DNA from: Acidobacteriota bacterium
GTDB lineage: Bacteria > Acidobacteriota > Vicinamibacteria > Vicinamibacterales > UBA823
NCBI GenBank assembly: GCA_002730525.1
Contig: PCAK01000031.1
Span: 1-47,351 of the forward strand
Direction of reading: 5' to 3'
Length of the DNA stretch: 47,351 bases
Shown here: positions 41,176-47,351 of the stretch, piece after piece
How positions within the stretch are numbered: the stretch's first letter is position 1
Layout: every line of letters begins with the position of its first letter
Translations under genes and position numbers: made by a program
Notes under the pieces: generated by a model
The model's database searches: none
What the model saw: the letters and a program-made list of their open reading frames with translations, nothing else
What the model was told of the DNA's origin: nothing

Positions 41176-42327
41176 TCACCGCTTCACGAATTTCTTCAGT
41201 CGCTGATTCTTGCCGCTGTTGTACGTACCGATAAGGACTTCGCCGCCGTACACGTTGCCGGCCGCATCAACAGCCACGCCTTCGGGTGCGATCTCGGCCT
41301 CCGGAATGAAGTAGATCACCTTGCCGTCCCGAAGGCTTCCGATGCGGATGCCTCTCAGCCATTCGCGCCACCGGGCGCCGGCAACTGGTCGGAGGCCGCC
41401 ATCGCGAAAATCAGGGCTCGACTCGCCATCGGCCACGTACAGCATGTCGTTCGCGTCGATGAAGAGGCCGCTGGGACGGCTGAACTGGTACCACTCGTCG
41501 AGGTAGGTTCCGTCCTGATCGAGTATCTGGATACGGTCGTTGCCGCGGTCGGCGACGATCAGCCGCCCGGACGAGTCGAAGGCGATGGCATGCGGCGTCT
41601 TGAACTCGCCGGGTCCGGAGCCGAGTGTCCCGATCACGTCGATGAACGCTCCGTCCTTGGTGAACCGCGAGATGCGCGAGACGACAGTCGGCCCCGGGTC
41701 TTGGCTCTGGCCGCTGTGGCCTTCGGCCACGAGAATGTCGCCGTTCGGCGCGATGAGGACGTCGCACGGCTCGTTCAGGCGGTCCGGAGGATCTCCGGCG
41801 ATGCCCGGGGTGCCGAGCGTCATCAGGAGCTCGCCGTCCGGGCTGAACTTGAAGACGGTGTGCCCCTTGTCCGCGGCGTCCGGGAACTGTTCCAGCTCTT
41901 CCGGTGTTGCGGATCGCCCGTCGGTGACCCAGACGTTGCCCTTCTGGTCGACGTGGATGCCGTGCGGCCAGGCGAACATGCCCGCGCCGAAGCTCGTGAC
42001 GAGCTTGCCCGACGCGTCGAACCGGTGGACGGCGGGCACCTCTGACCCGATGCAGCTGTTGGCACCACATCGCTCGGTGACCCAGATGGAGGTGCCGTCG
42101 ATGCCGGTGTCCATCGCCGGCATGGAGCCCCACGTCCTGCCAGGCTCGCCCGCTCTCGGCATCTCGGCGATGGGCATCATGAAGTGATCGTCGACGGTGC
42201 GGTAGGGATTCGGACGATCGTTGACGGGCTCCATGTCCGCCGATGACTGCGCTCGCGCGTCGGTCGGAACGGCCGCCGCACAGATGGCGAGGGCCAGTGT
42301 CAGCACGATTGGGCGTCTCTGTTGCAT
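41176..42327 (-). CDS. Exported NHL-repeat protein, PAL-like
   Basis: This 383-residue protein starts at ATG 42327 (MQQRRPIV), nine bases after GGGAG; the earlier in-frame ATG 42336 directly abuts that site. A Sec signal ends ARAQS. The six-bladed propeller has the order TERCGA..AVHRFDASGK..WPHGIHVDQKGNVWVTDG..NGDILVAEGHSGQ..RLIVADRGNDRIQILD..NVYGGE. This is the same plan as the lipoprotein at 8156-9298. The blade His and Cys resemble peptidyl-alpha-hydroxyglycine lyase, but the reaction of these bacterial proteins is unproven. Unlike its paralogue it is not lipid-anchored and has no enzyme gene directly downstream. Confidence 0.8.
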   Translation of the reverse strand: MQQRRPIVLTLALAICAAAVPTDARAQSSADMEPVNDRPNPYRTVDDHFMMPIAEMPRAGEPGRTWGSMPAMDTGIDGTSIWVTERCGANSCIGSEVPAVHRFDASGKLVTSFGAGMFAWPHGIHVDQKGNVWVTDGRSATPEELEQFPDAADKGHTVFKFSPDGELLMTLGTPGIAGDPPDRLNEPCDVLIAPNGDILVAEGHSGQSQDPGPTVVSRISRFTKDGAFIDVIGTLGSGPGEFKTPHAIAFDSSGRLIVADRGNDRIQILDQDGTYLDEWYQFSRPSGLFIDANDMLYVADGESSPDFRDGGLRPVAGARWREWLRGIRIGSLRDGKVIYFIPEAEIAPEGVAVDAAGNVYGGEVLIGTYNSGKNQRLKKFVKR

Positions 42328-42511
42328 TGCGGTCATCTCCCTCTCACCGAACTCTCGAAGGGCTCTCGGTCAACGAGGATCCACGTAGTCAAGGCGCGCC
42401 GGATAGAGTACTCCATGGCAGTGTTCGAGCTCTGAGAAATTGGTGCATGGCGCCAGCTCGACGGGAAAGGTCTTCGGCAATAGTGCGCAGATGAATTGTG
42501 CAGGTGAAGAA

Positions 42512-43704
42512 ATGAACGCCATTCGGCTTCATGGCTGCCGGCTTCTGGTTGTTTCATGCGTGGTCGCGGCGTCGGCATTGTCAGCTGCGACGGTCAGCGA
42601 CGTTGGCCTGTTGTCCCAAGGAACCACCGATTCGTTCGATCCGGCCACGATTGAGGCGATCGGCGACAAGGTCGCGGATTGGCAGCTCGCCAACCTCGAC
42701 GATCTCAGCTATATCCGGAATCTGCGCGATGAGGACACCTATCGGCGTGGCTGGCAACACGCTGCGCTGTATGTGGGCCTGATGAACTGGGCCGCGCTGC
42801 CGGGGAATGAGAAATACGATCGTGCGCTGAGAGAGATCAGCGAAGACAACCAGTGGCAGCTGGGAAGGCGCCTATTCCATGGTGACGACCACGCGGTGGG
42901 ACAACTGTACCTTCACTTCTACGAGCAGGAAAAGGACTCGGGGATGGTCGCGCACATCATCCAGCAGTTCAACCAGATCCTGGTGGCCAATCCCGGTGAC
43001 ACGCTCGAATTCCTCGGGGATCCCTCGCCTGGGGTGGGGTGGGTGTGCCAGCTGCGCTGGTGCTGGTGCGACGCCCTGTTCATGTCCCCCCCCGACCTGG
43101 ATGCAGCTGTCGCTGGCGACCGGCGAAGAGCGATACCTGGCGTATGCCGACAAGGAATTTTGGGCAACGCACGACTATCTGCTGGACCCCGAATTCAGCC
43201 TGTTCTATCGCGACAGCCGGTACTTCACGAGGCGTGACGAGGAAGGCAACAAATTGTTCTGGTCGCGTGGTAACGGCTGGGTGTTTGCCGGCCTCGTGAA
43301 TATCCTGAAGATCCTGCCCGAGGATCACCCGTCGTATTCGAGGTACCTGAAGCTCTACGGCGACATGGCGTCAACGATTGCCGACATTCAGCGTGACAAC
43401 GGGCTGTGGAGCGTGTCCCTGCTGGCGAAGGAAGCGTATCCGGCGCCGGAAACCAGTGGCTCCTCGTTCATGGTGTACGGCCTCGCGTGGGGGGGTGAAC
43501 AATAGCCATCTGGACGCCGACTCTTTCGGGCCGGTGGTCAGGAAGGGGTGGAGCGCGCTGGTCAACGCGGTCGGAGCCGACGGCAAGCTGGGCTGGGTTC
43601 AGCCGGTCGGCGGTGCTCCGGACAGTGTCTATGAAACCGACAGCCACCTGTACGGCGTCGGCGCGTTTCTCCTCGCCGCATCGGAAATGTTGCAGGCCGG
43701 GTGA
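42512..43704 (+). pseudogene. Frameshifted GH88/GH105-type unsaturated glucuronyl/rhamnogalacturonyl hydrolase
   Basis: A signal peptide from ATG 42512 is followed by a six-hairpin glycosidase chain: WQHAALYVGLMNWA, WCWCDALFMSPP, EFWATHDYLLDPEF, LFWSRGNGWVFAGL, SSFMVYGLAWG and DADSFGPVVRKGWSALVNAV. The family hydrolyses unsaturated uronyl disaccharides left by polysaccharide lyases. The chain is in three frames. One extra C in a run of eight (43084-43091) breaks MSPP-TWMQLSLATGEERY. One extra G in a run of seven (about 43490) breaks YGLAWG-VNNSHLDAD. Removing one base at each point restores one protein of about 396 residues. Both lesions are in homopolymers, so sequencing error is as likely as real inactivation. 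Confidence 0.82.
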
Positions 43705-43738
43705 CCGATATACAGCCCGACGATTGGTGCAGCGGCTG

Positions 43739-43768
43739 CGTGGGGCAAGGCTGACGCCTTGCCCCACG
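43739..43768. terminator. Perfect 13-bp hairpin between convergent genes
   Basis: CGTGGGGCAAGGC (43739-43751) and its exact complement (43756-43768) flank a TGAC loop. The hairpin lies between convergent genes ending at 43704 and 43790. It could stop transcription from both sides, though no T tract follows. It could also be one copy of a dispersed palindromic repeat. Confidence 0.6.
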
Positions 43769-43789
43769 TCCCAGTGTGGCGACGCCAGG

Positions 43790-44941
43790 TCAGCGGGGGT
43801 CGCGATACGTCGACACCGGCGGGAGCTGCGCGCCGGACAGGTCGGCCGGTAAGCTTTCTTCGGCTACGACCTTGTGGGTCAGCGTGCCGATTCCATCGAT
43901 GCTGGCGCTGATCGTCTCGCCCGCCTGCAGGTATCCGGAGCCTGTCGCGCGCTCGACGCGACCCGCACCGGTTCCGCCGGACGTCCCGCTCTGCAGAACG
44001 TCACCAGGGAAGACCGTGATGAGCGACGACGCGTACTCGATGAGCTCAGGAATGTTGTGGATCATGTCTCCGGCCCTGGCCTCCTGGACGGTCACGCCGT
44101 CGATGACCAGGGTCTGGTGCAGGCGCTCCATCGGATCACCGTAGAACTCCTTGGGGACGATCCACGGCCCGTGGGGCGCGAACGTGTCATGGCCCTTGCC
44201 GACGAACCAGTCCGACCCGGAGCCGTAGCCCCCCGGAGGACGCCCGCCACGATCGGAGATATCCATGGCGACCATGTAGCCGAACACGTGGTCGTAGGCA
44301 CGGCTCGCGGAGATGTACTTGCCCGCGCGGCCAAAGACGATAGCCATTTCGACTTCCCATTCGATCCGGTCCCGGCCGTAGGGCATCACGACGTCATCAC
44401 CGCTACCGATGATCGCGCCGCGGGTCGGCTTCAGGAACAGATAGGGGACGCCCCGGTTCTCTTGCCGCTCACTGGTCCGCGCACGTAGCTCCTCCTCGGT
44501 GCAGCCCTCGCACGCGTGCGTGTAGAAGTTGACCGCCGCATTCATGAGCTTGCTGGGATATAGGATCGGAGCAAGGATCTTGACGTCTCCGACGTCGTGG
44601 ACGTAGTCGGCGCGCGCGCCGCCCGAAAGCCGGTTCCCGGCGACGAGGTCGTTGACGATCTCGTAGAGCCGGTACTTGACGCCGTACTCGTACTGGCCGA
44701 TCAGTTCGAGCATGTCGGCCGGCATGGCGAGGCGGGGGTAGGTGTGATCCAGTTCCAGCGCGCTGTTCGCCGCGCCGATGTCGACGATCAGCGAATCCCG
44801 CAGCACGAGTCCCACGATGGCCTCTCCATCGATGCGGAAGGTGCCGACCTTGAAGGGCTCGACCGACTCCCTGAACTGGGCCTGTAGCCCGGCCGGGGCC
44901 GCGAGCACGACGAACAGGGCGGCGAGAATGGTTGATCGCAT
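43790..44941 (-). CDS. Exported fumarylacetoacetate-hydrolase-family protein
   Basis: This 383-residue protein starts at ATG 44941 with GGAGG upstream and has a Sec signal (to about 22, GLQAQ). The FAH-type C-terminal domain includes IEWEVEMAIVFG with the metal Glu residues, FGYMVAMDISDRG with the metal Asp, KGHDTFAPHGPW, and FPGDVLQSGTSGGTG. The family hydrolyses C-C bonds or dehydrates keto acids. Members include 2-keto-3-deoxy-sugar-acid dehydratases and diketo-deoxy-fuconate hydrolase, which would fit the sugar-acid theme here. Export is unusual for the family. Four Cys/His residues in THACEGCTEE could add a metal site or disulfide. Confidence 0.83.
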   Translation of the reverse strand: MRSTILAALFVVLAAPAGLQAQFRESVEPFKVGTFRIDGEAIVGLVLRDSLIVDIGAANSALELDHTYPRLAMPADMLELIGQYEYGVKYRLYEIVNDLVAGNRLSGGARADYVHDVGDVKILAPILYPSKLMNAAVNFYTHACEGCTEEELRARTSERQENRGVPYLFLKPTRGAIIGSGDDVVMPYGRDRIEWEVEMAIVFGRAGKYISASRAYDHVFGYMVAMDISDRGGRPPGGYGSGSDWFVGKGHDTFAPHGPWIVPKEFYGDPMERLHQTLVIDGVTVQEARAGDMIHNIPELIEYASSLITVFPGDVLQSGTSGGTGAGRVERATGSGYLQAGETISASIDGIGTLTHKVVAEESLPADLSGAQLPPVSTYRDPR

Positions 44942-45094
44942 GCAGTCCTCCGTGTGAATTGTGTTCCGCGTGCCCGCGCGGGACGTGGCCCGGCCATCGG
45001 GTTACCGCAGGCATACAAGGTCGCGCAGTCTGACCGAGGATGACCGGCCGGAGCGCCGCCGTCAAGGCGGTTCGCGCGCCTGGAGCTTCTCTTG

Positions 45095-45540
45095 TTAGTC
45101 GCGTAGCGCCGCGACTGGATCCAAGCGGGAGGCCCGGCGGGCCGGCAGGTAGCTGGCCTGGAGCGGCGCGGAGGCGAGCAACGCCGCGGCGGAAGACGCG
45201 ATCCATGGGTCGTCCGGCCGCACATCGAAGAGAAACGCACCAATTACGCGGAGGTTGACCAAGGAGGCGGCCAGGCCCAGGACGAGTCCGATGATGGTCA
45301 GTCTCGCGCCGCGGCGCAGCACCTGTCCCACCACGTCGGCCGGGCGTGCTCCCAGCGCCATGCGAATGCTGATCTCCTGCGTTCTGACGGCCACCGCGTG
45401 GGCGATCACGCCATACACACCCACGATGGCGGGCAAGATGGCCAGGGCGGCTCTGGCGCACGTTCTGGCGGAGTTCGTCGAGCATACCCATCATCACCGA
45501 TTGCGCCGCGACTGCGTGCTGCTCGTTATCCGGCGATGCC
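45095..45540 (-). pseudogene. C-terminal remnant of ADOP/MacB-type FtsX permease
   Basis: The readable part (45436 to 45095) is LPAIVGVYGVIAHAVAVRTQ, EISIRMALGARPADVVGQVL and SYLPARRASRLDPVAALRD, then a stop. This is the last two membrane segments and natural C-terminus of an acidobacterial duplicated orphan permease or MacB-like permease. Just upstream, in another frame, AAQSVMMGMLDELRQN looks like the preceding periplasmic segment, so there is a frameshift near 45455. Everything before that is lost; the remnant starts where the SDR gene ends (45526). No working transporter is encoded. Confidence 0.8.
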
Positions 45541-46311
45541 GCCACCGTCGACCACGAGGGCGGTGCCGGTCACGAACGAGGAGGCATCGGTCGACAGAAA
45601 GAGCACAGCGCGAGCGATCTCTTCGGCGCTACCGATGCGGCCCATCGGGCGGTCGGAGGCGCCCTCCAGGTAGCTCTCCCACGAAAGTCCGCGCTGCTTC
45701 GCGTCGTCCGGCAGCATTGGCGTGTCGGTATCACCTGGGCAGATACAGTTCACCCGGATGCCTCGGGGGCCGTGGTCGATCGCCATCGCTTTGGTCATCA
45801 CCACTAGGCCACCTTTGGCGGCGCAGTACGCGGCGGCGCGTTCGCCGCCCTGGATCCCCCAGCCGGAGCTGCAATGGATGATCACGCCGCTGCCACGCTC
45901 GATCATCGACGGCAGGGAGTACTTGGACATCAGGAATGCGCCCTTGAGACTGGTGTCGATGGTTAGATCCCACTCGCTTTCAGAGCAATCAGGCACCGTG
46001 TTCGGGTAGTAGACGCCGGCGTTGTTGAACAAGATGTCGATGCGACCATAGCGCTCCAGCGTCTCGCCGACCGCTCTCTGGCATTGGTCGGCGAAACGCA
46101 CGTCGGAGACCATGAAGTGCGCCTCACCGCCGGCTTCCTCGATTTCCCGAGCGACCTTCCTGCCGCGCTCCTCGTTGCGCCCCGTGATTGCGACTTGGGC
46201 TCCATGGCGCGCGAGCAAAATGGCGCTCGCCCGGCCGATCCCGGCGCTCCCTCCCGTGATCAACGCAGTCTTTCCGGTCAGATCTTCCACGCGTTGGCTG
46301 GTTGTCGTCAT
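45526..46311 (-). CDS. Classical short-chain dehydrogenase/reductase (second of pair)
   Basis: This 261-residue protein has all classical SDR motifs: TGGSAGIG (19-26) for the nucleotide, NNAG, the Ser in IIHCSSGWG, and the catalytic YCAAK. It ends VVDGGGIAG. There is no signal peptide, so it works in the cytoplasm. The stop of the upstream SDR and this ATG share ATGA (46308-46311), so the two are translationally coupled. Substrate cannot be assigned; sugar or secondary-alcohol oxidation with NAD(P) is typical. Just downstream lies a truncated permease remnant, and then an FAH-family gene on the same strand. Confidence 0.88.
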   Translation of the reverse strand: MTTTSQRVEDLTGKTALITGGSAGIGRASAILLARHGAQVAITGRNEERGRKVAREIEEAGGEAHFMVSDVRFADQCQRAVGETLERYGRIDILFNNAGVYYPNTVPDCSESEWDLTIDTSLKGAFLMSKYSLPSMIERGSGVIIHCSSGWGIQGGERAAAYCAAKGGLVVMTKAMAIDHGPRGIRVNCICPGDTDTPMLPDDAKQRGLSWESYLEGASDRPMGRIGSAEEIARAVLFLSTDASSFVTGTALVVDGGGIAG

Positions 46312-47063
46312 CGCTGGCTCGCCAGTCCGCCGGCCGTCTCGGCTCCATCCATCACGTAGACGTGGCCGCTGGCGAAAGCGGCATCCTCCGATGCGAGGAA
46401 GGCGAAGAGCGCGGCGATCTCCTCCGGCTTGGCGTGTCGCCCCAGCGGGATCTTGTTGTTGACGCGCTGAAGCATCTCGTCCGTGTACTCCGCTCGCTGC
46501 ATCGGCGTCAAGCAGTAGCCGGGGGAGATGGCGTTGACCCTGACGGTGGGCGCCAACTCGAGCGCCATGGACTTGGTCAGGGCGATCACTCCGGCCTTCG
46601 TCGCGTTGTAGTCCGCGTAATGCGGATATCCGTGCGTGCCGTTGGTCGATGCGGTATTGAGGATCACGCCACCACCTTGCTTCAGCATACGGCGCGCGGC
46701 CGTTTGCGCGACGTGAAAGACGCCGGTCAAGTTCACGGCGAGTACGTCGTCCCACTCCTCTGGGGTGATGTCGACAAACGCGTGCCGGATACTGATGCCA
46801 GCGTTGTTGATCAGTACATCGACCGCACCCATGTGCTGTACCGCTGTGGCGAAGGCGGCCTCCACCGCGTCGCGATCGGCAACGTCGGCATCGAGGACAC
46901 CGGACAGGCCCGGCAACTCCTTGCCGATCCGTTCGCGAGCGTCGGCGCTGCGATCGATCACGCAGACCGAAGCCCCTTCTTCGAGAAACCGAGCAGCGGT
47001 GGCGGCGCCGATGCCGCTCGCGCCGCCTGTCACCAGTACCCGCTTGCCTCGTAATCCTCGCAT
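46308..47063 (-). CDS. Classical short-chain dehydrogenase/reductase (first of pair)
   Basis: This 251-residue protein starts at ATG 47063, six bases after GGAGGTG. It has the motifs TGGASGIG (12-19), NNAG, ILNTASTNGTHGYP with the catalytic Ser, and YNATKAG. It ends YVMDGAETAGG. It is a cytoplasmic NAD(P)-dependent oxidoreductase. It resembles SDRs of L-rhamnose/L-fucose or 2-keto-3-deoxy-sugar-acid oxidation, but motif-level reading cannot fix the substrate. Together with the second SDR and the FAH-family gene it recalls non-phosphorylating deoxy-sugar pathways (inference). Confidence 0.86.
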   Translation of the reverse strand: MRGLRGKRVLVTGGASGIGAATAARFLEEGASVCVIDRSADARERIGKELPGLSGVLDADVADRDAVEAAFATAVQHMGAVDVLINNAGISIRHAFVDITPEEWDDVLAVNLTGVFHVAQTAARRMLKQGGGVILNTASTNGTHGYPHYADYNATKAGVIALTKSMALELAPTVRVNAISPGYCLTPMQRAEYTDEMLQRVNNKIPLGRHAKPEEIAALFAFLASEDAAFASGHVYVMDGAETAGGLASQR

Positions 47064-47200
47064 TCGTGCACCTCCGTTGCTGATCTCGTTGGTGGTGCTG
47101 GCTCTGTGGCGATCCACGCCTTACGAGATCTCAAGATACGTGATGCGGTCAGCCTAAGCATCGTGCCGGCATGATCTTGGGGAGCGGGTCATATGCCCAG

Positions 47201-47206
47201 ATTCTA
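47201..47206 (-). promoter_or_regulatory. -10-like box for SDR pair
   Basis: ATTCTA on the + strand reads TAGAAT on the - strand, about 138 bases before ATG 47063. No clear -35 box is seen. The leader would be long. Confidence 0.25.
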
Positions 47207-47250
47207 CCGCTTGGGCTGGAACAGCCCTTTCCCCTTCCAGTTTTTGTCCT

Positions 47251-47309
47251 TGCCCCCTCGAACCGGTCCAAAACTAGGGAGAGGATTTTGGGTCGAAAGG
47301 GAGCTGGAA
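47251..47309 (+). mobile_element. Probable left end of IS3-family element
   Basis: The 59 bases before the OrfA start begin TGCCCCCTCGAACCGG and contain GGGAG (47299-47303), the OrfA ribosome site. IS3 elements usually begin with TG close to OrfA, so the left terminal repeat may start near 47251. The right end is outside the window, so the repeat cannot be checked here. Confidence 0.4.
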
Positions 47310-47351
47310 GTGCCGAGACAACGCTACACGCCGGAGCCAATCATCACCAAG
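47310..47351 (+). CDS. IS3-family transposase OrfA, N-terminus (runs off window)
   Basis: GTG 47310 with GGGAG seven bases upstream starts VPRQRYTPEPIITK, the common opening of IS3-family OrfA (MPRxRFTPEQIIxK), a small helix-turn-helix protein made before the OrfAB frameshift product. Only 14 codons are present. The Pro at position 10 replaces the usual Gln. The copy may be intact beyond the window. It has the same orientation as the OrfB fragment at 1-88, but the two cannot be one element. Confidence 0.7.
   Translation, partial: MPRQRYTPEPIITK

Noticed and set aside
1-47351. CRISPR arrays, tRNA, rRNA and prophage genes
   Set aside because: Read by eye, no regularly spaced repeats, cloverleaf-like tRNA segment, conserved rRNA stretch or phage structural gene was seen.
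1-47351. A working composite transposon bounded by the two IS3 pieces
   Set aside because: The left copy is truncated before its second catalytic Asp and lacks its right end, so the two cannot form a mobile pair as seen.

Overview
This 47.4-kb window is high-GC bacterial DNA of Acidobacteriota type, most likely a Vicinamibacterales-like lineage known mainly from environmental genomes. The phylum call is inference. It rests on a VWFA-related Acidobacterial-domain protein (2300-3292), a C-terminal remnant of an ADOP/MacB-type orphan permease (45095-45540), many exported Vgb/NHL/PQQ beta-propellers, and DUF1080, GH172 and TAT-exported Gfo/Idh enzymes. No rRNA, tRNA, CRISPR array, transporter, regulator or housekeeping gene was seen. 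Both ends lie in IS3-family transposase sequence (OrfB interior at 1-88, OrfA start at 47310-47351), so the window probably ends where the assembly broke at repeated IS copies.

Layout. 89-9298: a heme-c/beta-propeller lipoprotein, a VWA protein with an exported HpcH/HpaI aldolase, a D-lyxose-isomerase-type cupin divergent from a cytochrome-propeller fusion, and an amidohydrolase with an NHL lipoprotein. 9367-15635: an exported galactonate-dehydratase-like enolase overlapping a cytochrome-PQQ aldose dehydrogenase fusion, then a TAT phosphoesterase, an exported aldose 1-epimerase and a TAT class-V aminotransferase-fold protein. 15660-21896: three more propellers and a DUF1080 protein with a palindromic operator-like site. 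22033-28561: cytochrome c, TAT sarcosine-oxidase-like flavoprotein, a sorbosone-dehydrogenase/cytochrome/glyoxalase fusion, a TAT Gfo/Idh oxidoreductase and an NHL protein, all on the + strand. 28577-35492: exported RraA-like protein, a decayed serine hydrolase, a GH172 lipoprotein, a duplicated cupin and a SoxC/SoxD-like pair. 35570-40443: a headless pilin remnant behind a two-gene amine-oxidation operon. 40617-47063: exported DinB, an NHL/PAL-like protein, a frameshifted GH105, an exported FAH-family hydrolase, a permease remnant and two overlapping SDR genes.

How it may work together (inference): this is an extracytoplasmic catabolic island. Families that normally work in the cytoplasm (aldolase, enolase-superfamily dehydratase, mutarotase, FAH hydrolase, RraA, Gfo/Idh, PLP enzyme) carry Sec or TAT signals here, beside six c-heme proteins and about ten propellers. 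Overlapping genes for an aldose dehydrogenase and an aldonate dehydratase, with a mutarotase and 2-keto-acid-aldolase-type proteins nearby, suggest a non-phosphorylative sugar oxidation route run in the periplasm. Gene remnants cut at the stop codons of intact genes show that the island was assembled piecewise.
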